Part shown: positions 48,535 to 58,006 of the stretch, one piece after another | Numbering within the stretch: position 1 is the first letter of the stretch | How the letters are laid out: the number at the start of each line of letters is the position of its first letter | Notes under the pieces: generated by a model | Told to the model about the DNA's origin: nothing | The model's database searches: none | The model's input: the letters and a program-made list of their open reading frames with translations, nothing else | Origin: Alteromonas gracilis | Lineage (GTDB): Bacteria > Pseudomonadota > Gammaproteobacteria > Enterobacterales > Alteromonadaceae | Reading direction: 5' to 3' | NCBI RefSeq assembly: GCF_002993325.1 | Contig: NZ_PVNO01000027.1 | Coordinates: 62,001-126,000, forward strand | DNA length: 64,000 bases | Made by a program: the position numbers and the translations under genes

Positions 48535-48619
48535 AGTTTTTGAAGATTTAAGAAATTATCCCCGAATTTTATGTGATCCTTGGTAAAATCCCAACATACA
48601 ATCGTTAAAGGGTATCAAA

Positions 48620-49303
48620 TTGTCTGTAATGTCCACGCTAAACATCAATGAGATGTTCGAAACTATCCAAGGTGAAGGTGCCCATACTGGTATTCCTTCC
48701 ATTTTTGTAAGGTTACAAGGTTGCCCTGTCGGTTGCCCGTGGTGTGATACGAAGCATACTTGGGAAATAAAGGCTGATTTGAGCGTTACGCCAGAGGCGG
48801 TAATTAATAAAGGTCAAGAGTCGGAAACCTACTTTATTTCTGATGAAGCGGCCTTATTAGCTCAGTTTTCTATAGAAGGTTATGTCGCAAAACACGTGGT
48901 TATCACCGGCGGTGAGCCATGTATGTACGATTTGCGACCGCTCACCAAGCTACTTCACGATAATGGGTACTCTACACAAATCGAAACCAGCGGTACGTTC
49001 GAAGTGCTTTGTGATCCACGTACTTATGTGACAGTGTCGCCAAAAATAAATATGAAAGGCGGTTATGATGTATTAGTCAGTGCTCTTGAAAGGGCCAATG
49101 AGATTAAGCACCCTATTGCCATGCAAAAGCACATTGATGAACTTGATGCGCTGCTTACTAATGTGTCTTCCCTTGAAGGAAAACAGGTGTGTTTACAACC
49201 TATTAGCCAGCAAAAGCGAGCGACGGAGCTTGCAGTTAAGACTTGTATTGAGCGCAACTGGCGACTATCGTTACAAACACACAAGTATATTGGTATCGAG
49301 TAA
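48620..49303 (+). CDS. queE: 7-carboxy-7-deazaguanine synthase
   Basis: A 227-residue radical-SAM enzyme. Its cluster motif is CPVGCPWC (C35, C39, C42), with FETIQGEGAHTGIPSIFVRLQGC just ahead and VVITGGEPCMYDL later. It converts carboxytetrahydropterin to carboxy-deazaguanine, one step before QueC. The start is a TTG at 48620, spaced 7 bases from AAAGGG; an ATG three codons on would lie too far from that site. Confidence 0.95.
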   Translation: MSVMSTLNINEMFETIQGEGAHTGIPSIFVRLQGCPVGCPWCDTKHTWEIKADLSVTPEAVINKGQESETYFISDEAALLAQFSIEGYVAKHVVITGGEPCMYDLRPLTKLLHDNGYSTQIETSGTFEVLCDPRTYVTVSPKINMKGGYDVLVSALERANEIKHPIAMQKHIDELDALLTNVSSLEGKQVCLQPISQQKRATELAVKTCIERNWRLSLQTHKYIGIE

Positions 49304-49340
49304 ATGTCAGTTCAAAAGACCAACTTATGGCGCTGCGAAA

Positions 49341-50228
49341 ATGGTTAATTTAAACCTATTTAAAAGGGTTAACCTTCTGGTTTATGTTCTATGTGGCCTG
49401 CTTACCGCGTCTCATGTGCAGGGGGCGCTGTGGACTATCAACTATCCTCGTCCTATTGACGACTCAGATGCACGTGCACAATACCCAATCGCTTTATTAA
49501 AACTTGCCCTAGATAAAACCGGCGTAAATTACGAGCTACGTCCGTCAGACAGGATCCTTCTGACAGGAAAAGCAATGCGTCAACTTCGCGAAAATAGAGA
49601 AGTTAACGTGGTGTGGAGCATGACTGATAGTCAGCGAGAAAAGGAATTAACGCCTATCCGTATTCCCATTGCAAAAGGACTAATTGGGCTTCGGGTGTTC
49701 GTTATAAACAAAAATAAAAGGGCGAAGTTTGACAACGTATTGTCTCTTAATGATATGCGTAAACTGACTCCTATTCAGGGCGAAGAATGGCCAGATACGA
49801 AAATTCTTCAAGCGAACGGCTTTAACGTATTCACAGTGCCAGAGTTTCGGGAAGCCTATGACCTGATAGGGCAGGGCAAGGGCGATATTTTTCCTCGTTC
49901 AGTGATTGAAGTTAACGCTGAACTTGAGGCTGAAGGCCCGGGTAGTAACCTCTATCTTGAACCATCCATGGCATTGTATTACCCAACGGCAATGTACTAT
50001 TTTGTGAGTTTAAACAACAAAACGCTAGCAAACTTAATAGAGACGGGTCTACAAAGAGCCATAGACGATGGTTCATTCGATGAGTTATTTAATTCAACCT
50101 ACGCACCTATTTTAACATCGTTAAATATGGAAGAGAGAACCGTTTTTTCGCTAGAAAACCCTCTACTGCCAGTTGAAACACCGTTGTCGAATCCAGCCCT
50201 TTGGTACAAGCAGAACAAAGAAGAATAG
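49341..50228 (+). CDS. Periplasmic substrate-binding-like protein
   Basis: A 295-residue exported protein: signal peptide (MVNLNLFKRVNLLVYVLCGLL, cleaved near VQG) and a bilobed solute-binding-like fold of the extracellular solute-binding family 3 type. WTINYPRPIDDSDARAQYPIALLKLAL and IPIAKGLIGLRVFVINKNKRAKFDNVLSL are visible. No permease or ATPase genes are adjacent, so it may serve a sensor or an orphan function. It begins 37 bases after queE. A short out-of-frame ATG at 49304 overlaps its start, and no clear ribosome site precedes 49341. Confidence 0.8.
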   Translation: MVNLNLFKRVNLLVYVLCGLLTASHVQGALWTINYPRPIDDSDARAQYPIALLKLALDKTGVNYELRPSDRILLTGKAMRQLRENREVNVVWSMTDSQREKELTPIRIPIAKGLIGLRVFVINKNKRAKFDNVLSLNDMRKLTPIQGEEWPDTKILQANGFNVFTVPEFREAYDLIGQGKGDIFPRSVIEVNAELEAEGPGSNLYLEPSMALYYPTAMYYFVSLNNKTLANLIETGLQRAIDDGSFDELFNSTYAPILTSLNMEERTVFSLENPLLPVETPLSNPALWYKQNKEE

Positions 50229-50256
50229 CGGTTCCTAAATACCCTTAAAAAATGAA

Positions 50257-50283
50257 AAAACGCGGCACAGGCCGCGTTTTTCT
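50257..50283 (+). terminator. Rho-independent terminator between binding protein and asnB
   Basis: AAAACGCGGC, loop ACAG, GCCGCGTTTT: a perfect 10-bp stem with A/T tracts on both sides. It can end transcripts from both convergent genes. Confidence 0.9.
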
Positions 50284-50309
50284 CTTTTTCTTTAAATGTT
50301 CAATAGCCG

Positions 50310-51980
50310 TTACGATTCACCTGAGTGAACACCTTTCATTGAACGACCTGATGGATCAGCATTGTTTTTAAAGCTTTCATCCCACTCTAGTGCCTCTGCC
50401 GTACTACACGCAATTGACTTACCGCCGGGTACGCAGCGCGCTGCACTTTCTTGAGGGAAATAGCTCTCGAAAATTGTGCGGTAGTAGTAGCCTTCTTTAG
50501 TATCAGGCGTGTTAACTGGGAAGCGGAACTCAGCGGTAGCAAGCTGTTGATCTGTGACTTCGTTTGCTACGAAGTCGCGAATTGAGTCAATCCACGAATA
50601 ACCTACACCGTCACCAAACTGTTCTTTTTGACGCCATAATACTTCTGCAGGTAATGTCTCGCCGTTATCAAACGCTTTGCGAAGGATCCACTTCTCCATT
50701 TTTCCATCTAGGCACATTTTATCCTGCGGGTTTAAGCGCATAGCTACGTCAATGAAGTTCTTGTCTAAGAATGGCACACGAGCTTCTACACCCCATGCAG
50801 AAGTGGCCTTGTTAGCACGCGCACAGTCAAACATGTGAAGACGATCTAGCTTACGTACCGTCTCTTCGTGGAATTCTTTGGCATTTGGCGCCTTGTGGAA
50901 ATACAGGTAACCACCAAAAATTTCGTCAGAGCCCTCACCTGAAAGCACCATTTTAATGCCCATCGCTTTGATTTTGCGGGTCATAAGGTACATAGGTGTA
51001 GCGGCACGAATGGTGGTTGTATCGTAGGTTTCTAGATGGAAGATAACATCACGGATGGCATCTAAACCTTCTTGAATCGTAAAATGAATTTCATGGTGAA
51101 CCGTACCAATCATGTCCGCCACTTTCTTAGCCGCTTTAAGATCAGGAGCACCTTCAAGACCTACAGCGAAGCTGTGCAGACGGGGCCACCATGCATCGGT
51201 TTTGTCTTCGTCTTCAACGCGCTTCGCCACATATTGTGCAGCTACGGCAGACACTAACGACGAGTCTAAACCACCAGATAACAACACCGCGTAAGGTACA
51301 TCCGACATCATGTGAGACTTTACGGCTTTTTCAAAAGCAACGCGTAGTTCTTCTAAATCGCTCGTGTTGTCTTTTACGTTGTCGTATTCCATCCAGTCGC
51401 GTTTGTAATATTTTGTGATTTTACCTTCTTTACTCCAGAGGTAGTGGCCTGGAGGAAATTCACTAATTGTCTTACACACGCCGGCTAGCGCTTTCATTTC
51501 AGATGAAACGTAGAAATTACCGTGTTCATCGTAGCCGGTGTAAAGGGGAATGATTCCAATATGGTCTCGGGCAATGAGGTAAGCATCTTGCTCTTCATCA
51601 TATAGGATAAAAGCAAACATACCTTCTAGGTCATCAATAAAGTCCACGCCTTTTTGTTGGAAAAGGGGAAGAATAACTTCACAGTCAGAGCGTGTTTTAA
51701 ACGGATATTGCTCATCTAAATCAGCTGCCAACTGTTTATGGTTATAAATTTCGCCATTAACGGCAAGAATTTGCTTATCGTTCTGGCTGATAAGAGGCTG
51801 CGCACCCGTGTCTACATCGACAATTGCCAGTCTTTCGTGACAAAGAATGGTATTGTCATTATTCCAGATACCCGACCAGTCAGGGCCACGGTGGCGCAAT
51901 AGTTTAGATAAATCGAGGGCTTGGGTTCTGAGTTCAGACACATCGGTTTTGATATCAAGGATACCGAAAATACCACACAT
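50310..51980 (-). CDS. asnB: Asparagine synthase B (glutamine-hydrolysing)
   Basis: A 556-residue enzyme that makes asparagine from aspartate, ATP and glutamine. The N-terminal class II amidotransferase starts at catalytic Cys2 (MCGIFGIL, with RHRGPDWSG and NGEIYNHK), and the C-terminal synthetase domain has the PP-loop LLSGGLDSSLVS and SGEGSDEIFGGY. It matches E. coli AsnB in length (554). It is expressed alone, in the opposite direction from the binding protein gene. Confidence 0.97.
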   Translation of the reverse strand: MCGIFGILDIKTDVSELRTQALDLSKLLRHRGPDWSGIWNNDNTILCHERLAIVDVDTGAQPLISQNDKQILAVNGEIYNHKQLAADLDEQYPFKTRSDCEVILPLFQQKGVDFIDDLEGMFAFILYDEEQDAYLIARDHIGIIPLYTGYDEHGNFYVSSEMKALAGVCKTISEFPPGHYLWSKEGKITKYYKRDWMEYDNVKDNTSDLEELRVAFEKAVKSHMMSDVPYAVLLSGGLDSSLVSAVAAQYVAKRVEDEDKTDAWWPRLHSFAVGLEGAPDLKAAKKVADMIGTVHHEIHFTIQEGLDAIRDVIFHLETYDTTTIRAATPMYLMTRKIKAMGIKMVLSGEGSDEIFGGYLYFHKAPNAKEFHEETVRKLDRLHMFDCARANKATSAWGVEARVPFLDKNFIDVAMRLNPQDKMCLDGKMEKWILRKAFDNGETLPAEVLWRQKEQFGDGVGYSWIDSIRDFVANEVTDQQLATAEFRFPVNTPDTKEGYYYRTIFESYFPQESAARCVPGGKSIACSTAEALEWDESFKNNADPSGRSMKGVHSGES

Positions 51981-52366
51981 ATAACGGATTCTCTCTGTTC
52001 ACTTGTTGAAAAAAATAATTTGAAGTTTTTTCTGTCGGTACTCGCGTACGAGTGAGCGAAGGATTGTTTTTATTCTTTTATCGCGTGCCTTGAATGTGCC
52101 AGTCTGACAGGAAATTGCAAGTACATTATGATGAGAAAATGGAAATACTTATTCCTTTTATCTCAAAATAGCGTTTTATTAACATTTTTATCCTATTTAC
52201 GCCGTTAGATGCGACACATTTATATCGTGAAATGAAGAATGCTGGGGTTTTTATAGGCTATTGGAATGATTGATGAGCGAAGTTAATTCGAGGGGATAAA
52301 CGAAAAGGAGCCTTATGGAAGGCCCCTTTCATCATGCTTTATAAAATGCGTAAAGGGTGCATATAA
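51981..52366. other. Intergenic region upstream of asnB
   Basis: About 386 bases without a gene. It holds the asnB promoter near 52000-52100 (with a small ACTCG/CGAGT dyad at 52040-52053) and the M28 terminator at 52304-52329. The remainder is A/T-rich and shows nothing I can name. Confidence 0.45.
52304..52329 (-). terminator. Terminator of the M28 lipoprotein gene
   Basis: AAAGGAGCCTT and AAGGCCCCTTT pair over a 4-base loop, with one position that is G-U on the minus strand, followed by TTTTCG on that strand. It lies 38 bases past the peptidase stop. Confidence 0.75.
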
Positions 52367-54034
52367 CTAATATTTGCGCTGAAACTCGCTTGCTTCATTC
52401 CACTTTGGCCACGCATCAGCATTCGCTACGCCCACACCAACATCAAATAACATTTGAGTATCTTGCACTATGCCGCTTAAATCCCAGTCGTCGCGATATT
52501 GGTCGCATACTTGGTGATAGCAACCAGTAACAATAACATTCATACGCTTTCTGTATTTCGCAGTTTCTTCATCTGCCGGTTCATTACCGCCTTCAGCATA
52601 AAGTGCCGGAACACCCTGTTTGGCAAAGCTAAAATGATCCGAACGATAGTAGTAGCCCGCTTCAGGACGGTCTTCTTGTGTTAGTGAGCGACCTTGTTTT
52701 GCAGCGGCTTTTTCAAGGTAGTCTTCCATTTCTGACTTACCCATACCTACTACAGCGACGTTTTTGGTTTTACCCAAAACGTTCATTGCGTCCATATTAA
52801 TGTTAGCAACCGTGTTTTCAATCGGGATCACAGGGTTACTCGCATAGAACTTACTACCCAAAAGGCCTTGTTCCTCAGCAGTTACCACCAAAAAAGATAC
52901 CGAGCGTTTAGGTGCTGGCGTTAAGTTTGAGTAGGCTTTTGCCATGGCTAAGATAGCGGCGGTTCCCGTGGCGTTGTCGTGAGCACCATTGTAAATTTGA
53001 TCGCCTTCTTTACTTTCGTCTTTACCTAAATGGTCCCAATGTGCGGTATAGATAATATGTTCATTAGGAAACTCAGCGCCAGGAAGAGTGGCAATCACGT
53101 TGTTGCTTTCTGATTTTTTAAACGTATTTTTTACCGTTACTGAAGCTTTAATATCCATAGCCTTACTATATGGACCTTTCATGGCATTAGCTTTTTCAGT
53201 TTCGAAATCAAGGCCTGCATCAGCAAACACTTTTTTCGCGGCATCAAGCGTAAGCCAACCTTCAACGGCTACACGGCTTGCTCCTTTGTCAGCGCTTACT
53301 AGGCCGTACTGCGGGCCACTCCAGCTATTCGCGACAACTGACCAGCCATAAGAGGCTGGGGCTGTTTCGTGAATAATAATAGCGCCAGCTGCGCCCTGAC
53401 GGCTAGCCTCTTCATATTTGTAGCTCCAGCGACCATAGTAGGTCATCGTGGTGCCTTGGAACTTACCGCTTTCAGGATTTTCGAAACCAGGGTCATTAAT
53501 AAGCATTACCACTGTCTTGCCTTCAACATCTAGCCCTTCGTAGTCGTTCCAGTCGTACTCAGGTGCGTTAACGCCATAACCAACGAAAACAAGTTCAGAA
53601 TCTTCAAGTGACACCGAGCTTTGCTCGCGCTTAGATGACGCAACCATTTGCTCTTTATAAACAAAATTATTGTCTCCGATCGTCATGGTCATGTCTGGAT
53701 CGGCGGTAATTTCCATTAACGCTACTTTTTGTAAAAAGCTATCACCGTTGCCGGGTTTGAGGCCTGCTTTAGTAAACTCACTGACAAGATAGTCGATGGT
53801 TTTCTTTTCGCCTTCAGTTGTAGGTAAACGGCCTTCGAATTCGTCTGAAGAAAGTACTTTCAGGGGCTCGCGAATATCGGCATCTGAAATATTGTTGTAA
53901 ACACTGTCAAAATTCGAGGCCGCAGGCATTTCCTTTTTGGTGGTTTGATTTTGTGGTGTGCTGTCGCTTGATGGTGTACATGCACTTACGCCTAAAAGAG
54001 TAGGTACAAGTAATGGCAAAAACATTTTTTTCAT
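52367..54034 (-). CDS. M28 family zinc aminopeptidase, lipoprotein
   Basis: A 555-residue lipoprotein (lipobox VSAC, Cys19) with an M28 catalytic domain interrupted by a PA domain. Zinc-ligand motifs appear in order: TAHWDHLGK, GAHDNATGTAAIL, VTAEEQGLLGSKFY, NINMDAMN and RSDHFSFA. It probably trims peptides at the outer membrane for uptake. It starts 70 bases from the divergent DUF3025 gene. It resembles Alteromonas and Shewanella membrane-bound M28 peptidases more than the enzyme at 32-33 kb. Confidence 0.92.
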   Translation of the reverse strand: MKKMFLPLLVPTLLGVSACTPSSDSTPQNQTTKKEMPAASNFDSVYNNISDADIREPLKVLSSDEFEGRLPTTEGEKKTIDYLVSEFTKAGLKPGNGDSFLQKVALMEITADPDMTMTIGDNNFVYKEQMVASSKREQSSVSLEDSELVFVGYGVNAPEYDWNDYEGLDVEGKTVVMLINDPGFENPESGKFQGTTMTYYGRWSYKYEEASRQGAAGAIIIHETAPASYGWSVVANSWSGPQYGLVSADKGASRVAVEGWLTLDAAKKVFADAGLDFETEKANAMKGPYSKAMDIKASVTVKNTFKKSESNNVIATLPGAEFPNEHIIYTAHWDHLGKDESKEGDQIYNGAHDNATGTAAILAMAKAYSNLTPAPKRSVSFLVVTAEEQGLLGSKFYASNPVIPIENTVANINMDAMNVLGKTKNVAVVGMGKSEMEDYLEKAAAKQGRSLTQEDRPEAGYYYRSDHFSFAKQGVPALYAEGGNEPADEETAKYRKRMNVIVTGCYHQVCDQYRDDWDLSGIVQDTQMLFDVGVGVANADAWPKWNEASEFQRKY

Positions 54035-54104
54035 TGTTAGTCTCTGTTTGCTCTACAATACGATCTCAGTATAGAGAAAACCCCAGAGCGAACCAATAGT
54101 TGAT

Positions 54105-55022
54105 ATGCAATCAGACTCAATACCCTTCTGTAAAGACTACCTAATAAGCCACGCAAGCAAACCGGTTACAGCACTTCTAGAAGAAGTTGGTTTATTAGGT
54201 AACAATTACTTCCCCACGCCCGAACTATTGAACCAGTTAACAGCTCAACATTATAAGCACTGGCAAGGACCTGCTTTTAAAGGTCAAAGTCAGTTCTCAT
54301 GTGACGACAAGCGTTACTATGAAACGATCATTAGTGAAGACAAGGTAGTACCAACTCGGGAGGGAAGCTGGCACGATTTATTTAATGCACTTATTTGGTT
54401 ACAGTTCCCTAAAACCAAGTCTCTGTTAAATGAGCTGCATATTCGCGATATTAACGAACACGGTGTGAGCCCAAGAACGGCTCGCCGCAATCGCATTACT
54501 CACTTCGATGAATGTGGTGTAGTGCTTGCGATAGAAGAACCAAAGCAAGCTACACTAAACAATGTTGGTCTTGAAAGGGAGCATGATAGCCGACAACATT
54601 ATGTTGAATCGTTAGAGGCCTTTTTGCAGAGCCTTTCTGCCCATGAATGGGAACAAAGTTTTTTGACCCATCGAGAGCGATGGCATAGTGAAGTCACGCC
54701 ATTTATTTTCGGACACGCGAATTTGGAAATGATGCTAAACCCATTTATAGGGCTTACGGGGAAATGGCTAGCGGTTTCGGTTCCTTGCGGTTTTAGCAAA
54801 CTGGGTAAATGGCAACAGCGCTTGGTATTAGACAATGCATTGATACTGCGTATTGAAGCGCTAAATTATTTTCAATCTGCACCTCTTTTGAAGCCTTTAC
54901 CTTTGCTTGGCGTACCTTTGTGGCACAGTCAACAAGATAAAATATTTTATCAGAATAAAGACTATTTTAGACCGCTACGTGAGGGAAGTAAGCCGACTAT
55001 TCAGCTACCCTTGTGGTCTTAA
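54105..55022 (+). CDS. DUF3025 domain protein
   Basis: A 305-residue cytoplasmic-looking protein. The core VPTREGSWHDLFNALIWLQFPKTKSLLNELHI is the DUF3025 signature, followed by RTARRNRITHFDECGVVLA and the C-terminal PLLGVPLWHSQQDKIFYQNKDYFRP. The family is widespread in proteobacteria; its function is not known. No signal peptide or membrane helix is apparent. It diverges from the M28 gene and ends before a small terminator. Confidence 0.88.
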   Translation: MQSDSIPFCKDYLISHASKPVTALLEEVGLLGNNYFPTPELLNQLTAQHYKHWQGPAFKGQSQFSCDDKRYYETIISEDKVVPTREGSWHDLFNALIWLQFPKTKSLLNELHIRDINEHGVSPRTARRNRITHFDECGVVLAIEEPKQATLNNVGLEREHDSRQHYVESLEAFLQSLSAHEWEQSFLTHRERWHSEVTPFIFGHANLEMMLNPFIGLTGKWLAVSVPCGFSKLGKWQQRLVLDNALILRIEALNYFQSAPLLKPLPLLGVPLWHSQQDKIFYQNKDYFRPLREGSKPTIQLPLWS

Positions 55023-55045
55023 GCGTGTTGCGCACTGACACTTTG

Positions 55046-55070
55046 GCAATTTTGAATTGCGCGTTTTTTT
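55046..55070 (+). terminator. Terminator after DUF3025 gene
   Basis: GCAATT, loop TTG, AATTGC followed closely by a seven-T run. The stem is short (6 bp) but the T-tract is clear. A second stem (GCGCTG/CAGCGC, about 55121-55153) may act on the opposite strand. Confidence 0.6.
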
Positions 55071-55193
55071 ACACTCGGCTTTTAAGACTTAGTTTTTGAG
55101 ACTTTGCTTTCGAGAGCTTAGCGCTGCCCGAGTTTTTATCGGAAACAGCGCCAACTAATAGCCAAATGGAAGCGGGCTATAAAGTGTGTTTTC

Positions 55194-55898
55194 TTAGAAT
55201 AGCGCTAAAGCAATCAACCAAATGCCGTAAATAACCACATACGGTGCGCTTGCAATTAATGCCGCTTTCTTAACAGAAAAAGACGTCCACTGAGTGATGC
55301 CGACAGTCGCTAAATAAATTCCCCAAAAAAGCTCTAGCCTTAGTGCTTGGCCGAAAGCATACCACGGGGAATCCATGGGAATACTCGCTAAAAAGCCAAG
55401 AGATGTAGGTGATAATATCGTTGGTGCAACTTGGTGATCGCCAGTGAATAGCAGCAGTGCTACGCCAACCAAGCCAGTGAGTACATAAGGCATAGAAAGC
55501 CACCACGCAAAACCGTACCAGTCCGTAAAGCCGAAAACATGGCTATCATCCGAGCGAGTCATCAAATTTACGTAAACCGCGTATACCGCATTTACAATGA
55601 TTGGAACAAAAAAGGCGCCGATTATCGATGACCAAAGTAAGGCGTCTCTAGTGAAAAAGGCTTTCATTTGCTCTTCTTCTGCAGGGCTCATATCGCCTTG
55701 AGCAGCAATATTCATCTGTGCGAACCAATCAATATCTACAAAGTTTACATATAAATATTGAGATACCAGCGTGATAGCGGTGACCAATATAAAAGGCATC
55801 CAACTCCAGTTATTGTTTTCACCTATGGCCTTGAACACGCCATTTGGCTTGAAGAATATATCATTACACGCTTGGAAAGGGTTCGATACGTTGTGCAT
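55194..55898 (-). CDS. Yip1-domain membrane protein
   Basis: A 234-residue protein with five or so membrane helices and the Yip1 fold. It begins MHNVSNPFQACNDIFFKPNGVFKAIGENNNWSWMPFILVTAITL, the layout seen in bacterial Yip1/DUF1282 proteins. Function unknown. It starts at ATG 55898 behind AAGGAG. It stands alone, convergent with the DUF3025 gene. Confidence 0.8.
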   Translation of the reverse strand: MHNVSNPFQACNDIFFKPNGVFKAIGENNNWSWMPFILVTAITLVSQYLYVNFVDIDWFAQMNIAAQGDMSPAEEEQMKAFFTRDALLWSSIIGAFFVPIIVNAVYAVYVNLMTRSDDSHVFGFTDWYGFAWWLSMPYVLTGLVGVALLLFTGDHQVAPTILSPTSLGFLASIPMDSPWYAFGQALRLELFWGIYLATVGITQWTSFSVKKAALIASAPYVVIYGIWLIALALF

Positions 55899-56171
55899 CC
55901 CTTGCTCCTTTTTCTTCGTTTTAATTTTTGATTCGGGTGCTGTTTAAAGCAACGGTTAGTTCTGCTTGATTGCTTGTTAACACGCCGCGATTACGAACAT
56001 TTTAACTCTCGCTGAGTCCTTCATTATCTATGCGGACTGGTATTACAGATTACTAACGGCTAGGTGTGTTGTACAGCACAAGGTTTTGATAAACGGTATT
56101 TATTTGTAAGAGAAAATGAATGTAGCTCATTCACCAAAGTGTGAAATTGTGAATTCAACAGATAGCAAAAA
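55899..56171. other. Intergenic region between Yip1-like gene and sulfate operon
   Basis: About 270 bases with no gene, holding the Yip1-like gene's promoter on its left. The right end leads into a large imperfect hairpin. No operator is clear. Confidence 0.4.
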
Positions 56172-56240
56172 GAGAAGCAATGAAGTGACCTACCAATAGT
56201 TGGACAATCCAATTACTGGGGGCACTTCACAATGCTTCCC
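56172..56240 (-). terminator. Large imperfect hairpin at the 3' end of the sulfate operon
   Basis: GAAGCA..TGAAGTG pairs with CACTTCA..TGCTTC, and an inner CCAATAGTTGGA / TCCAATTACTGG stem continues toward the centre. On the minus strand a CTTTTTG tract follows, so it can terminate the operon. Its TGACCTACCAATAGTTGGACAA edge also recalls the ends of IS3-type elements, so it may be a tiny mobile-element remnant. Confidence 0.55.
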
Positions 56241-56265
56241 TTTATATTAAATATATTACTTAATG

Positions 56266-57990
56266 TTATAAATAAGTCGCATTCAAAAGTGTAAGCACAA
56301 TAGCGCTATACAGAAGTGAAATAGGCAGCCCAATTTTTATAAAGTGTGAAAACTTATAATTCGCGGCATTATAAACAAGCAAGTTGGTTTGATAGCCAAA
56401 CGGCGAGATGAAACTGGCGCTTGCCGCAAAAGCTACCGCCAGCGCAAATGGCATTAATGGCGCACCGATAATCTGAACTAAACCGTAGGCGAACGGGAAC
56501 ATTAACGCCGCAGCCGCATTGTTAGTAACAAACTCAGTTAAAACCAAGGTAAGTAAATAAATGACTATCAATGCTACGAACCAGTCGGTACCCGACAACA
56601 CCGGCATTAGTGCTTCCGTGGTCGTGTTGATGACACCTGAATTTTCAAGCGCGCTGGCTAGGCTCAAAGCACCAACAATTACAACGATCAAATTTAAAGG
56701 TAAGTTTCGCTTCATTTCACCGTTTGACGTTACTTTTACACCAATCAGCGTAGCTGCTAAAAACAACAGGCCAATAGCCAGCGAAATGATGTCTGCAGCA
56801 GCAAGTAAAACTGTGGTCAGGAAGCCGCCAAGGGTAATCCATTCTTGCTTGTTCGTTAATGGGCGGGCAATTTTTTGCTCTGACAAAATAAAAAAGTTTT
56901 TATTCAAATTTTGACGAGTGGCAAAGTCTGGGCCCGTAGCTAAAAGTAAGAAGTCACCCGCTTGAAGTTTTATTTCTCCAAGTTTGCCTGAAAGCTGCTC
57001 ACCATCACGTCGTATGGCTACAACGGCGGCATCAAATAGCGCTCTAAAACCAAGTTTTTTGATCGTTTGACCAATTACCTGAGCGCGATTGGCCACTACT
57101 ACTTCGGTTAAGCTCTCGCGCAGCACACCATCGGTCTCTGCAAACATGCTCAAACCTTTAATATGGCTAAGGTTTTCAAGCTTTTGAACATTGCCAGAAA
57201 AAATCAGCTTGTCGTTTTCAAGAATAACTAAGTCAGGGCCAACCGGAGATATCAGATTGCCATTGCGAACCACTTCTACCAAAAAAAGCTCTGGCAGGTT
57301 ACGCAAGTGGTTCCGCTCGACGGTTTTGCCAATTAGCTCTGAACCAGGCTCAACTTCGGCTTCAACCATGTACTCGTGATAATTATTACTTTTATTGCCA
57401 ATATGAGGCAGCAATGGAAGCAACAAAAACATAAGTAGACCACAGCTCAGGCCCGCTACGGTGCCATAAAGTGTAAAGTCAAAAAAGTTAAAGCCCGGAT
57501 GCCCGTGTTCTTGTAAAAAGCTATCGACGATTAGGTTGGTAGAGGTACCGATTAAAGTAACCGTACCGCCTAAAATAGCCGCATATGATAGCGGTATGAG
57601 TAATCGGGAAGCAGGGTGATACTGGTTCTGTTTCACAGGGCCAATAAGGCTAGCCACAATTGCCGTATTATTAAGCAGTGCAGAGGATATAAAGGTTAGT
57701 GAAAATAGCCGCCAGTAGGATTGCGTAAAATTAGCACTTACTAGTTTTCTACCAAGGCGTTTTATCAGCGCGGTTTTATCTATGGCGCTACTTACTAAAA
57801 GCAACAAAACAAGGGTGATTAGGCCCTTGTTTGTTAAGTTTAGCAAGATGTCATCAAGAGATAACTGCTGGGTAACCAGTAAAGCTAATACTGCACCTGA
57901 AAATACAGTAGAAGGGCGCTGACTGGTAAAAATCAGCGCACATATCGTACTGGCAAAAATTGCCAGTACGATGAACTGGGTCACATCCAT
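56266..57990 (-). CDS. SLC13/DASS-type permease with two RCK-C domains, probable sulfate transporter
   Basis: A 574-residue membrane protein: helices in the first and last third, with two cytosolic TrkA-C-like (RCK_C) domains between them ([33 protein letters not shown] and [29 protein letters not shown]). [15 protein letters not shown] and [15 protein letters not shown] are the two conserved anion-site hairpins. Its place last in the sulfate-activation operon, 16 bases after cysN, implies sulfate uptake in place of a CysPTWA system. The direct substrate assignment is inference. Confidence 0.88.
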   Translation of the reverse strand: MDVTQFIVLAIFASTICALIFTSQRPSTVFSGAVLALLVTQQLSLDDILLNLTNKGLITLVLLLLVSSAIDKTALIKRLGRKLVSANFTQSYWRLFSLTFISSALLNNTAIVASLIGPVKQNQYHPASRLLIPLSYAAILGGTVTLIGTSTNLIVDSFLQEHGHPGFNFFDFTLYGTVAGLSCGLLMFLLLPLLPHIGNKSNNYHEYMVEAEVEPGSELIGKTVERNHLRNLPELFLVEVVRNGNLISPVGPDLVILENDKLIFSGNVQKLENLSHIKGLSMFAETDGVLRESLTEVVVANRAQVIGQTIKKLGFRALFDAAVVAIRRDGEQLSGKLGEIKLQAGDFLLLATGPDFATRQNLNKNFFILSEQKIARPLTNKQEWITLGGFLTTVLLAAADIISLAIGLLFLAATLIGVKVTSNGEMKRNLPLNLIVVIVGALSLASALENSGVINTTTEALMPVLSGTDWFVALIVIYLLTLVLTEFVTNNAAAALMFPFAYGLVQIIGAPLMPFALAVAFAASASFISPFGYQTNLLVYNAANYKFSHFIKIGLPISLLYSAIVLTLLNATYL

Positions 57991-58006
57991 ATTGTTCCAG
58001 TCCTGC

